Below are positions 9,139 through 17,153 of a DNA stretch of 64,000 bases, in pieces. Position numbers and translations under genes: made by a program. Position 1 is the stretch's first letter. Every line of letters starts with the position of its first letter. The DNA lies in contig NZ_CP043042.1 in assembly GCF_008122265.1 (NCBI RefSeq), forward strand, positions 124,001 to 188,000, given 5' to 3'. Source of the stretch: Marinobacter fonticola. GTDB taxonomy: Bacteria; Pseudomonadota; Gammaproteobacteria; Pseudomonadales; Oleiphilaceae. The notes beneath the pieces were generated by a model. That model worked only from the letters and a program-made list of their open reading frames with translations, was not told the DNA's origin and did not search any database.

Positions 9139-10857
9139 TTAGGGGCACTGGCCTGCGTGGAAGACGCCGGGGCTGGATTCACGGACCCAGGCATAGCTGC
9201 CGGAGATCTGGCCCAGGGCATCGTCGCCACCCACGGTGTAGTAACCCATCTGGTAGTAGGCGCGACTGGCGGAGTCATGTTGCAGGTTGGTGCCGTACCA
9301 GTCCTGGCAGGTGTGGCCGTCGCCGCCATCGCCACCATCGCCACCCCCACCACCTGCGCGGCAGGCTTCCGGTTCGGCGGCATACCAGGTGCCGGGCTCG
9401 CCCTGATGCAGGGTAACCGAGGACCAGGTATCGAACGATCCGCCGATGTCCTGGCGGTCCGTCAGCGACAGCGCCCGTAGGTCGGAGTTGCCGCCGGCAA
9501 CGGCGCGGTTGGCCGAAATGTGGGCGTTGGGCGAAGCCGTCGCGGTCTCGCAGGTAACGTCCGGTGCGCTGGGGTCGAAGACCGTGACCGTGCGGGTCCG
9601 GTTAACGCTGTTGCCGTCGGAGTCCGTCGCCTTGTAGGTACAGGTGTAATCGCCCTCGGTGCTGGTATCCACGCTTGAGCAATCGGCGTCGACGCTCAAT
9701 GAGCCGTCTTCCGGATCGGTGGCTGTGGCGCCGGGATCGGTAAAGCTGTTGCCCAGTTCAACTTCCAGCGGGTTGTCGCCCTGTAGGGTCAGAGAAGGAG
9801 AGCCATCGCTACCGCCGGAACCGTTACGGGTATGACGATTGAAAAAGTCCCAGATAATGTCCGGATAGCTGGGGCCGGCACGAACGGCCCAGGCGCCCTC
9901 GCTACCATCCTCGCCGCCGACCCAGTAGTGGCCGTGGTTGGTGTCGGTGCTGTTGGCGGTGTTGAGTGGGCCGTCGTAGAACACGGTCTCGACGATGGAC
10001 CGGCCGTTGCCGGTGCCATAGCGGGTATGCATGCAGCTGTAGTTATTCTGGTAGTACGGGCTGCACGCGGCCTGGCTTTGCTGGGCTTCCGCCGGTGAGT
10101 CGTGAGCGGCGTCGCCGAAGACCCGCAGATGGGCATCGCGGATGTTACGGCCGGCGGGCTGCACGACGGTACAGTCGTTATTGTTCTGCAACACCATCAT
10201 CGGAATGGGGTAGGTGTCGTCCAGTTCCGCTTCCATATCGTTGGCCACCTGACTCACGCTGTGGAAGGTGGCGTTGCCCGGGCATTGCCCGGACAGCGAT
10301 ACCGAAGCGGCGTCTTCACCGTAGGGCAAGCCCGAGGCGGAGGCAGCAGCGGCCCAGTACTCGTTATGAGCAACGGCGGCGACGACGGTCATAGCGCCAC
10401 CGGAGGACAGGCCGGTGATGTAGCGGCGGTTCGGGTCCACGCTGTACTCGGACTCGACGGTCTGGGCAACGCGCACCAGATCTTCCGGCTCACCGGAGCC
10501 TTCATGCTGATGCTGGTCGAACCAGAAACCCCAGCAATTCTGGTTGCGTAGTCCGTCGTAGCTGGTAATGAAGGGCGTCACCAGGATGAAGCCATACTGA
10601 TCGGCAGCGGCTTGCAGGCCCCATTCGTTTAGCGTGTTGGCCTGGGTCTGACTACAGCCGTGCAGGGCCATCACCATGGGGGCTGGCGTGGTGAGGTTGT
10701 CTGGAATATAGACCTGATATTGGCGGTCCCGGGATGCGGCATGAGTGCCTGCCGGAAGCGTGTCGGACGTCACGGTGCCCGCCTGAACGGGCGTTACGGC
10801 GGTGACAAGGGAAATGGCGGCCGTCGCGGCGACCGCGAGTAAACCTCGGATCGTCAT
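9139..10857 (-). CDS. phaZ: Secreted poly(3-hydroxybutyrate) depolymerase
   Basis: The 572-residue protein has a signal peptide ending VTPVQA. The esterase domain (about 30-345) carries the oxyanion segment LHGCSQ (65-70), the lipase box GLSSGG (149-154, Ser151), a likely acid in NNNDCT (Asp228) and the histidine segment TNHGHYW. An Ig-like DUF5011 domain follows (about 354-427), then a cysteine-containing domain, a glycine/aspartate linker (502-514) and a last segment rich in W and Y, probably for polymer binding. It degrades extracellular PHB. The ATG at 10857 has AAGGAGA just upstream. It is the first gene of the PHB locus. Confidence 0.92.
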   Translation of the reverse strand: MTIRGLLAVAATAAISLVTAVTPVQAGTVTSDTLPAGTHAASRDRQYQVYIPDNLTTPAPMVMALHGCSQTQANTLNEWGLQAAADQYGFILVTPFITSYDGLRNQNCWGFWFDQHQHEGSGEPEDLVRVAQTVESEYSVDPNRRYITGLSSGGAMTVVAAVAHNEYWAAAASASGLPYGEDAASVSLSGQCPGNATFHSVSQVANDMEAELDDTYPIPMMVLQNNNDCTVVQPAGRNIRDAHLRVFGDAAHDSPAEAQQSQAACSPYYQNNYSCMHTRYGTGNGRSIVETVFYDGPLNTANSTDTNHGHYWVGGEDGSEGAWAVRAGPSYPDIIWDFFNRHTRNGSGGSDGSPSLTLQGDNPLEVELGNSFTDPGATATDPEDGSLSVDADCSSVDTSTEGDYTCTYKATDSDGNSVNRTRTVTVFDPSAPDVTCETATASPNAHISANRAVAGGNSDLRALSLTDRQDIGGSFDTWSSVTLHQGEPGTWYAAEPEACRAGGGGGDGGDGGDGHTCQDWYGTNLQHDSASRAYYQMGYYTVGGDDALGQISGSYAWVRESSPGVFHAGQCP

Positions 10858-10927
10858 AGCATTCTCCTTCCTGTCTTGTTTTTGTAGGAATGGGGCCCGG
10901 GGCAAAACCCGCGGCAGGAAGGCTTAT

Positions 10928-10942
10928 GCTTATGTTGTGCCA
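10928..10942 (-). promoter_or_regulatory. Probable sigma-54 (-24/-12) promoter of the PHB depolymerase
   Basis: The minus strand reads TGGCAC, five bases, then AAGC, followed by A. The -24 element is a perfect match to TGGCAC, and the invariant GG and GC are ten bases apart as RpoN requires; the -12 element departs from TTGC in its first two bases. It ends 71 bases before the start codon. A sigma-54 activator gene sits at the end of the same locus. Confidence 0.65.
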
Positions 10943-11003
10943 AGTATAAAAAGGTAATTAATACAGCTATTTAGAAATTTCACTGGGAGGCGGGTCAAAA
11001 AGT

Positions 11004-11122
11004 ATCCGGAAATCCGGACAGCGCTGCCGCGCCGGTTTGCGGCTCAAGGGCTGGTTTGGCGTGAGATTTGGCGGGGATTGAGAGTGTCCGGTGTTTTAGA
11101 CAGTGTATTGTATTCCGGACAC
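11004..11122 (-). promoter_or_regulatory. Cluster of TCCGG motifs, candidate activator binding sites
   Basis: ATCCGGA occurs twice in tandem (11004-11010 and 11012-11018). Further upstream a perfect 8-bp inverted repeat, GTGTCCGG (11084-11091) with CCGGACAC (11115-11122), is spaced about three helical turns centre to centre. All lie 60-180 bases upstream of the -24/-12 promoter, where enhancer sites for sigma-54 activators usually are. Confidence 0.5.
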
Positions 11123-11256
11123 ATGAGCGTCAGGCGGTGAACGTGTGTAGACGAAAACTAAAGAGCCTTTGCTCAAAGCTATCGGCGATTCCTGCGCCCA
11201 GGGCCGAGTCCCCAAGGCTTGCAGAATCGCCAATAGACTTATTTTTAATAATAGAC

Positions 11257-12636
11257 TTAACGAGACGGTCCGTAACGACTTGGTCGTACAAGGCCGACCG
11301 CGATGCTCACCGCAGCCGACGCCACGAGTGCCCCCACAAACGGCGCCAGTGTCGGCACCCCACCGGGGAAGCTGGCCACCTGTAGTCCCATTACGAAGCT
11401 ACCCGTTTCGACCCAGCCCGGCAGCACCGCGCCCATCAGGCCGGCAGCAGCGCCGCAGATCGCGGCTTCGCGGGACATTCGCGTCCAAAGGCCCATCAAT
11501 ACGGGAATCACCGCCGTTGCACAAAGCAGGTCGGCGACCAGGAACAGCCGGAGTACCGAATAACCCTGTAATGCGATAACCACGACCGGCACCATCAGGC
11601 CCACGGTAATCCAGCGCGCCGCACTCAGGGAAAGCCCGGCCTTTTCCGTCACCGCTAACGACGCGAGGCCGTTCTGCAGCGTGTCGACGGACGAAGCCAC
11701 CAACGTCAGCGCGAGGACGAGAGCGACCAGTGCCAGCCAATCCGGCGCTTGGCTGAGCAGTGCGAAGAAGGGGATCGGCGGCGAGCCAAGATCGGTACCG
11801 CTCATGGCGGCGGTAATGCCCAGGCCGCCGACAAGGGCTACCACCGCAATGGTGATTACGCCGCCGAGTACGGCGCCCTGGCCCAGGGCGGTGCCATCCC
11901 GGGCAGCCCAGACCCGTTGCCAGTAACCCTGGTGAAACAAGTTGGCGGCGGTGACGGCGAGAACCAGCGTCAGCGCGACGGCCAGCGCGCTGCCCACCGG
12001 AATCGAGGGCATTGGCGAACGTTCCACCTGACTGGGCAGTCCCGGTAAGGCGACGGCGCCGACGACGAGAATGAGCGCAACCAATAGCAAGGCTTGCCAG
12101 CGGTCAGTTACCAGGCTGGCCCGTAGCCCGCCCCAGGCGGTATAGACCAGCGTGGCAACAGCGACGCCAAGAACCGCCACGTTGCCGTCGAGATCGGTTA
12201 GCAGACCGGTGATGGCACCCACCGCCGTAAGTTCCGCGGTCAGAAAGCAGAGCATATAAAGCACGGAAATCAGCGATACCCAGCGCCGCATCCCGGTGCC
12301 ATAGCAGGTTTGGGCAAACTCCCCGATGCTGCGGCCCTCGGGGAGATGACGGCGTATCGCCGGGCCGCAGAAGGCAAACACGATGAATGGCAGGGCGGCA
12401 CCGAGCGCGTAACCCGCCAAGCCGATGGGCCCGACCATGGCGCCGACTTCAGGCGGTGCGAACAGGATCCAGCCGCCCATGCCGGATGCAAGAAAGGAGA
12501 GTCCCAGGGCCCGGGCACCCTGGGAGTTACGGGCGGTGACATAGTCGTCGAGGCCGCCGTCGGCCACGCGGGCGCGCACGCCCAGCCAGGTAAATACAAG
12601 CAATGCAGCCGCCACGGCCGCTACGGTATAGAACAT
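11257..12636 (-). CDS. Sodium:solute symporter, predicted thiamine or precursor transporter
   Basis: The protein is 459 residues with about twelve hydrophobic segments and SSS-family features (LASGMGGWILFAPPEVGAM near the start; YTAWGGLRASLVTDRWQ; VASSVDTLQNGLASL). The family couples solute import to sodium. The leader carries a TPP riboswitch directly before the start codon, so the substrate is probably thiamine or a pyrimidine or thiazole precursor, as proposed for ThiV-type symporters in THI-element surveys; that assignment is inference from regulation. The ATG at 12636 has GGAGGAAG (12643-12650) at good spacing. It is monocistronic here. Confidence 0.85.
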   Translation of the reverse strand: MFYTVAAVAAALLVFTWLGVRARVADGGLDDYVTARNSQGARALGLSFLASGMGGWILFAPPEVGAMVGPIGLAGYALGAALPFIVFAFCGPAIRRHLPEGRSIGEFAQTCYGTGMRRWVSLISVLYMLCFLTAELTAVGAITGLLTDLDGNVAVLGVAVATLVYTAWGGLRASLVTDRWQALLLVALILVVGAVALPGLPSQVERSPMPSIPVGSALAVALTLVLAVTAANLFHQGYWQRVWAARDGTALGQGAVLGGVITIAVVALVGGLGITAAMSGTDLGSPPIPFFALLSQAPDWLALVALVLALTLVASSVDTLQNGLASLAVTEKAGLSLSAARWITVGLMVPVVVIALQGYSVLRLFLVADLLCATAVIPVLMGLWTRMSREAAICGAAAGLMGAVLPGWVETGSFVMGLQVASFPGGVPTLAPFVGALVASAAVSIAVGLVRPSRYGPSR

Positions 12637-12650
12637 GTCGCGCTTCCTCC

Positions 12651-12748
12651 GCCGGTGCTAACCGGATCAGGTTCCAGGGTTTCATCGAGTGACTGTAAAA
12701 ACAGCGGCGCTCGATACCTTCTCAGTCCGATTTACGGACTCCCCTGGC
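12651..12748 (-). promoter_or_regulatory. TPP riboswitch (THI element)
   Basis: The minus strand holds the conserved blocks of the TPP aptamer in order: GCCAGGGGAGTCC with a hairpin, CTGAGA (12725-12720), a variable arm, AACCCTGGAACCTGATCC (around 12681-12664) and GGTTAGCACCGGCG. The last stem strand abuts the ribosome site GGAGGAAG, so ligand binding would hide the site and stop translation. No terminator is seen between aptamer and start codon, which favours translational control. Confidence 0.95.
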
Positions 12749-12942
12749 GACGAATTGATGGAATTGGTGATTAGATCAGGACGGTCCATACTGACACAGA
12801 TCCGGCTTTGTCGCGACTGATGTCCATTCGCGTATGATCGGTCTGATTGACGATGGCGTATCCGAAGCGGATGAACGACGGACTTTGCGGACAACGAATG
12901 ACGTAGCGGATAAAAGGACATTCAGGCAGGGAGACTCAAACC

Positions 12943-13911
12943 ATGATTTCATTCAGACAACGCGTGACCGCCGCCGCGCTGCTTATGCTCGGAAGCACAC
13001 TCGCGATGGCCGCGGAAAACGTGCGTGTGACGCCACTGGGAAGCCAGGATGGCGAGTTCTGCGCGATGGACCGGGCCTTGGTCTTCGAGGACCCGAACGG
13101 CACCCGCATCCTCTACGATGCCGGTCGAACCGTGGCCGGGCCGGACGATCCGCGGTTGGGAGACATCGACATCGTTCTGGTCAGCCATGTTCACGGTGAC
13201 CATATCGGCGATCGCCATATTGCCAAACCCAATGCCGGGACTTGCGCCAAACCGGAGGCTTCGGTAACGGCAACGCCATTGTCGAGCAGCGTGAAAATTG
13301 CCATGGCCAAGGATGCCAAAATCGTCACGGGCAGCGAGATGCCCAGCTTCTTCGCGGGCAAGCTCAGAGCCGCCGACGGCAACCCGGAGAATTCCGTACT
13401 GGCCCGGTTTGGGGCGATGGTGAATGTCGGCGGGGTGGGGATCACGACAGTCCCGGCGGTGCATAGCAATGGCCTGGCGCCGGACTATATCGGCGGCGAG
13501 CTGGGCGACAATATGAAAACCGCCGGGATCACCGCGTATGTCGGGCCACCGACCGGCTACGTCCTCAAGTTCAGCAACGGGCTGGTGGTCTATCTCTCGG
13601 GCGATACCGGTATTACCGCCGAGCAGGACGTGGTGGTGCGGCGCCACTATGGCGCCAAACTGGCGGTGATGAATATCGGCGATACATACACCACAGGGCC
13701 CACAGAGGCGGCCTACGTCATCAACGACCTGGTCCAGCCCACCAGTGTGATTGCTTCCCATGCCAACGAGCCGGCCACCGAGGGCGGCAAGGTGCGCGAA
13801 GGAACCCGTACGGCGTCGTTTATCGAAGCCACCGAGGTGCCGGTGCATGTGCCGCTGAGCGGACGAACGCTATCGTTCAACGCCTCGGGGAAGTGCGTTG
13901 AAGGATGCTGA
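12943..13911 (+). CDS. Exported metallo-beta-lactamase-fold hydrolase
   Basis: The 322-residue protein has a signal peptide ending LAMAAE. The MBL metal-binding motif HVHGDH is at residues 82-87, with later ligands in VPAVHSNG and YLSGDTG and a final histidine in IASHANEP. It is therefore probably a periplasmic, metal-dependent hydrolase; the substrate cannot be read from sequence. A GGGAGA ribosome site precedes the ATG. The gene is divergent from the riboswitch-controlled symporter. Beta-lactamase activity is not implied. Confidence 0.85.
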   Translation: MISFRQRVTAAALLMLGSTLAMAAENVRVTPLGSQDGEFCAMDRALVFEDPNGTRILYDAGRTVAGPDDPRLGDIDIVLVSHVHGDHIGDRHIAKPNAGTCAKPEASVTATPLSSSVKIAMAKDAKIVTGSEMPSFFAGKLRAADGNPENSVLARFGAMVNVGGVGITTVPAVHSNGLAPDYIGGELGDNMKTAGITAYVGPPTGYVLKFSNGLVVYLSGDTGITAEQDVVVRRHYGAKLAVMNIGDTYTTGPTEAAYVINDLVQPTSVIASHANEPATEGGKVREGTRTASFIEATEVPVHVPLSGRTLSFNASGKCVEGC

Positions 13912-13953
13912 CACCGCTGGCATTGTCTCGGACCAAAGCGTGGGCCCCGGATA

Positions 13954-13987
13954 ATAAAAAAGCCGGGACAGCCCTGATCCCGGCTTT
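13954..13987 (-). terminator. Rho-independent terminator after the flavoprotein gene
   Basis: A perfect 10-bp stem (AAAGCCGGGA, 13959-13968, with 13978-13987) lies between two converging genes. On the minus strand it is followed by a run of T (13954-13960 region), so it serves the flavin monooxygenase; the plus side has only three T, so termination of the metallo-hydrolase would be weaker. Confidence 0.85.
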
Positions 13988-14015
13988 AGAGCCATTTGTG
14001 GAAAGACGGGCCGAT

Positions 14016-15512
14016 TTAGCGCCGCTGTTCGGCCAGCGCAATCGTGTCCGGCACCGGCGTTCTCCTGGAAAACGCTAGCGCCGAATCGTCGACGCTGCCG
14101 TAGCGCAGATTCATCAGGTCCAGCAGGTAGTTTTGGTAGAGCTTCCAGGGCTTGCGGTCGCCCTGCTTGGGCAGGCGGTCCAGGGCCCGCAGCACGTATC
14201 CGGAGTTGAGGTCGATAAACGGCTCCACCTCGACGTCGTCGCCTACGTGTGGCGTGCAGGCATCGTAACCCTGGCGGTCCATGTGGTTGAGAATGCGGCA
14301 CACGTACTCGCTGGTAAGATCCGCCTTTAGCGTCCAGGAGGCGTTGGTGTAGCCCACCACCAGCGCCAGGTTGGGCACGTTGCTGAGCATCATGCCCTTG
14401 TAGCTCATGGTGTCGCCGAGTGCGACTTCCTGGTTGTCCACCGTGACTTCGGCGCCGCCCAATGCAACCAGGTTGAGGCCGGTGGCGGAAACGACGATGT
14501 CTGCCTCCAGCTCCTCGCCGGATTTCAGTCGGAGGCCTTTTTCGGTGAAAGTGTCGATGTGGTCGGTGACCACCTTGGCCGCGCCCTTGCGCAACGCACG
14601 GAACAGGTCGCCGTTGGGGACCAGGCAGAGGCGCTGATCCCACGGATCGTAGCTGGGATTGAAGTGGGTATCGATGTCGAAATGTCGCCCCAACTGGCTG
14701 CGCAGGTGCTGCCGGAGCAGTCGCCGCATCAGCTTGGGATAGCGCTTGCAGGCCTGGAAGAAGAGTGTCTGCAAGCCCACATTCTTCCAGCGGGTGAGCG
14801 GGTATGCAGCCTTGGCCGGCAGCAGGCGGTTGAGGGTCCGGGCGATAACATCCACATCCGGCAAGGAGACGATCCAGGTGGGCGAACGCTGCAGCATGGT
14901 GACCTGGGCCGCTGACTCGGCCATGGCCGGTACCAGAGTGACCGCCGTGGCGCCGCTGCCGATGACCAGGACCCGTTTGCCGGCATAATCCAGGCCTTCG
15001 GGCCAGTGTTGGGGATGGATCAGACGGCCCTTATAGGTTTCGACGCCCGGAAAGTCCGGCATGTAGCCCTCGTCATAACGGTAGTAGCCGGAACAGTTGA
15101 TGATGAAGTGACAGGTATAGCGAACGTTTCTGCCAGTCTTCTGATTCTTGGCGGTAACGGTCCAGGTGGCATCGGCGCTGGACCAGTCATAGTGGGTGAC
15201 CCAATGGTTGTAGCGAATCTGCTGGTCGATGCCGTAGTCTGCAGCGGTGCTCTTCACATAGCGGAGGATGGACGGGCCGTCCGCCAAAGACTTGTCTTCT
15301 CGCCAGGGACGGAAGCTGTAGCCTAGGGTGTACATATCCGAGTCGGAACGGATGCCCGGGTAACGGAAGATATCCCAGGTGCCGCCGATGGCATCGCGGC
15401 CCTCGAGGATGGCATAGGTCTTGTCCGGGCAGTAAGTCTGGATGTGGTAAGCCGAGCCAATACCGGATAGCCCGGCCCCCACGATCAGGACGTCGAAATG
15501 CTGGTTTGCCAT
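14016..15512 (-). CDS. FAD-dependent monooxygenase, Baeyer-Villiger type
   Basis: The 498-residue protein has an FAD Rossmann motif GAGLSG (12-17), GGTW (43-46), the sequence YKGRLIHPQHWP (160-171), which fits the BVMO fingerprint FxGxxxHxxxWP with Y for F, and a second NADPH Rossmann motif GSGATA (185-190). Enzymes of this class insert one oxygen from O2 into ketones or oxidise soft nucleophiles with NADPH. The substrate is unknown; long-chain or cyclic ketones are common for relatives. It stands alone with its own terminator. Confidence 0.88.
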   Translation of the reverse strand: MANQHFDVLIVGAGLSGIGSAYHIQTYCPDKTYAILEGRDAIGGTWDIFRYPGIRSDSDMYTLGYSFRPWREDKSLADGPSILRYVKSTAADYGIDQQIRYNHWVTHYDWSSADATWTVTAKNQKTGRNVRYTCHFIINCSGYYRYDEGYMPDFPGVETYKGRLIHPQHWPEGLDYAGKRVLVIGSGATAVTLVPAMAESAAQVTMLQRSPTWIVSLPDVDVIARTLNRLLPAKAAYPLTRWKNVGLQTLFFQACKRYPKLMRRLLRQHLRSQLGRHFDIDTHFNPSYDPWDQRLCLVPNGDLFRALRKGAAKVVTDHIDTFTEKGLRLKSGEELEADIVVSATGLNLVALGGAEVTVDNQEVALGDTMSYKGMMLSNVPNLALVVGYTNASWTLKADLTSEYVCRILNHMDRQGYDACTPHVGDDVEVEPFIDLNSGYVLRALDRLPKQGDRKPWKLYQNYLLDLMNLRYGSVDDSALAFSRRTPVPDTIALAEQRR

Positions 15513-15708
15513 AGCGCTACCTCGCTGGGCGGTGTCTGTTGTTATATCGCCAATGGGTTTCGTAATTTGTTGCTGCGTATAAAGCAGTCGCTTTAGTTTT
15601 TTATTTCAACCCGAGGCCAACGCGCAGTGCAAGTTTTATCGGGCCAGGATCACGTAAATAGCTCGGGTTCACCGACCGGGGACGCCAGGATGCGCTAGGC
15701 TGTTGCGA

Positions 15709-16296
15709 ATGCTCTATGCGGAGTCGGAACTCTTGAGTCTGTCAAAACGCTATCTCGGACTGGCGGTCAGCCTGCTCCTGTTATATCTGCTGCCGGCGGA
15801 ATGGCTGGAGCTACAGCGGTGGGCGGTCATTGATGGCGGTGAAGTCTGGCGCCTGGTCTCGGCGCATTGGAGCCATGTCGGACTGGTCCATCTCGCTCTC
15901 AATGGGCTGGGCGTACTGGTGTTGGCCGCTCTCTTTCCGCCGCGGGAATCCTGGCGCGTCTGGCTGGCCTGCGTGATTGTCCTGGCGCTGGCAGTCTCGC
16001 TCGCCTTGCTGGCAACGTTGCCGGCGCTGGCCTGGTATCGGGGGTTTTCCGGCTGCCTCTACGGCCTGTTCATCTATGAGGCCATTCGCCAGCTCAGAAG
16101 CCAGCCCTGGACAGCGGCGGCCGTGCTGGTTCTAGTGGTGGGTAAACTGGTGATCGACGGGCTGGGCCTTGGCAGCACCAGAACGTCGGCGCTGATTGGC
16201 GCGCCGGTGATCGATACCGCTCATGTTGCCGGCGCCCTCACCGGCGCCGCCCTGGCCCTGACCCGAGCCCTCACCGGCCGATTGGAGAGCAACTGA
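15709..16296 (+). CDS. rrtA: Rhombosortase (rhomboid-family intramembrane protease)
   Basis: The 195-residue protein has about six membrane segments. The rhomboid catalytic serine motif GFSG is at 112-115 (Ser114), the base is His172 in AHVAG, and HLALN (61-65) fits the conserved His/Asn pair. The compact size and RGFSGCLYGL context fit rhombosortases, which cleave GlyGly-CTERM sorting tails of secreted proteins in the inner membrane. No protein in this window ends in such a tail, so its clients are elsewhere. The ATG at 15709 is preferred to a TTG two codons upstream; no strong ribosome site is visible. Confidence 0.83.
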   Translation: MLYAESELLSLSKRYLGLAVSLLLLYLLPAEWLELQRWAVIDGGEVWRLVSAHWSHVGLVHLALNGLGVLVLAALFPPRESWRVWLACVIVLALAVSLALLATLPALAWYRGFSGCLYGLFIYEAIRQLRSQPWTAAAVLVLVVGKLVIDGLGLGSTRTSALIGAPVIDTAHVAGALTGAALALTRALTGRLESN

Positions 16297-16555
16297 ACAT
16301 CGGGCGGGCTACAACTAATCTTAAACAACATGACCTGTCGCTTCAGTGAGCGGTTTCTCAAAGCCGGTGGTTATCGGTCGGGTTTCGGTGATTGATATCG
16401 CCGCGCCGGGTACCCATTGCAAGCCTATGTTATTGCCGAGCGTTGGCTGACGGGCCTCAAATGGCGGATATAAAGAACGTGGTTTTATTGCGATAATTGG
16501 GCGTTTGGCTGGGGAACTCAGTGGTTAATGATATTTCAGCGGGGGATTTTGGGGT

Positions 16556-17149
16556 ATGGATTTAGCCGGGGACCTGCGCAATCTGGAACAGCTTATTGAT
16601 CGCATCGACCTTGCCGCATCCCAGCATAGCAAGGTCAGGCTGGAGGACATTCTGTACGAGATCGGCTATCGCTCGTTTGGCCCTATTGTTCTGCTGGCTG
16701 GGCTGATCACGCTGGCGCCGCTGATCGGCGACATTCCCGGCGTGCCGACGCTAATGGCCGTGCTGGTGTTGCTCACCGCCGGGCAGATGCTGTTCCGGCG
16801 CGAACACATCTGGATGCCTCGCTGGATCGTCGGTCGCACCTTGCCCAGCGGCAAACTGCGTAAGGGATTGGCGTGGTGCCGTAAACCGGCACAAAAGATT
16901 GACCGGGTGATCAAGCCGCGCCTGACGCAACTGGTCAATGGACCCGGTTTGAGCGTATTGGCGGTTGGCTCGGTGGTGGTGGCGCTGGCCATGCCGGCGA
17001 TGGAAATCGTGCCCTTCAGCGCCAACGGCGGCGGTCTGGCGCTGGTGATGTTCGGGCTGGCAATGATCTCCCGCGACGGGGTACTGGCCCTGTTTGCCGT
17101 TGTCGTTACCGGCGGCACGCTGGCCTTTATCCTCAACAGCCTGCTGTAG
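16556..17149 (+). CDS. ExoD-family membrane protein
   Basis: The 197-residue protein has a soluble N-terminal helix region (LEDILYEIG), then several membrane segments (GPIVLLAGLITLAPLIGDIPGVP, LALVMFGLAMISRDGVLALF). The pair GDIPGVP and ISRDG is typical of ExoD, named for exopolysaccharide defects in Rhizobium. The molecular function is unknown. A GGGG stretch lies before the ATG. The gene converges with the acyltransferase with only four bases between stops. Confidence 0.85.
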   Translation: MDLAGDLRNLEQLIDRIDLAASQHSKVRLEDILYEIGYRSFGPIVLLAGLITLAPLIGDIPGVPTLMAVLVLLTAGQMLFRREHIWMPRWIVGRTLPSGKLRKGLAWCRKPAQKIDRVIKPRLTQLVNGPGLSVLAVGSVVVALAMPAMEIVPFSANGGGLALVMFGLAMISRDGVLALFAVVVTGGTLAFILNSLL

Positions 17150-17153
17150 GCGC

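Larger units (their letters stand above)
10858..11256. other. Intergenic region upstream of the PHB locus
   Basis: About 400 bases without a gene. It holds the -24/-12 promoter and TCCGG motifs listed separately, a short AT-rich stretch near 10945-10980, an inverted repeat GGCGATTC/GAATCGCC (11184-11191 with 11224-11231) just after the symporter gene, and a direct repeat of AATAGACTTA at about 11232-11260 overlapping the symporter stop. No convincing small reading frame was seen. Confidence 0.6.

Noticed and set aside
12943..13911. Beta-lactamase resistance gene
   Set aside because: The HVHGDH motif marks the wide metallo-hydrolase fold; nothing specific to beta-lactamases was seen.
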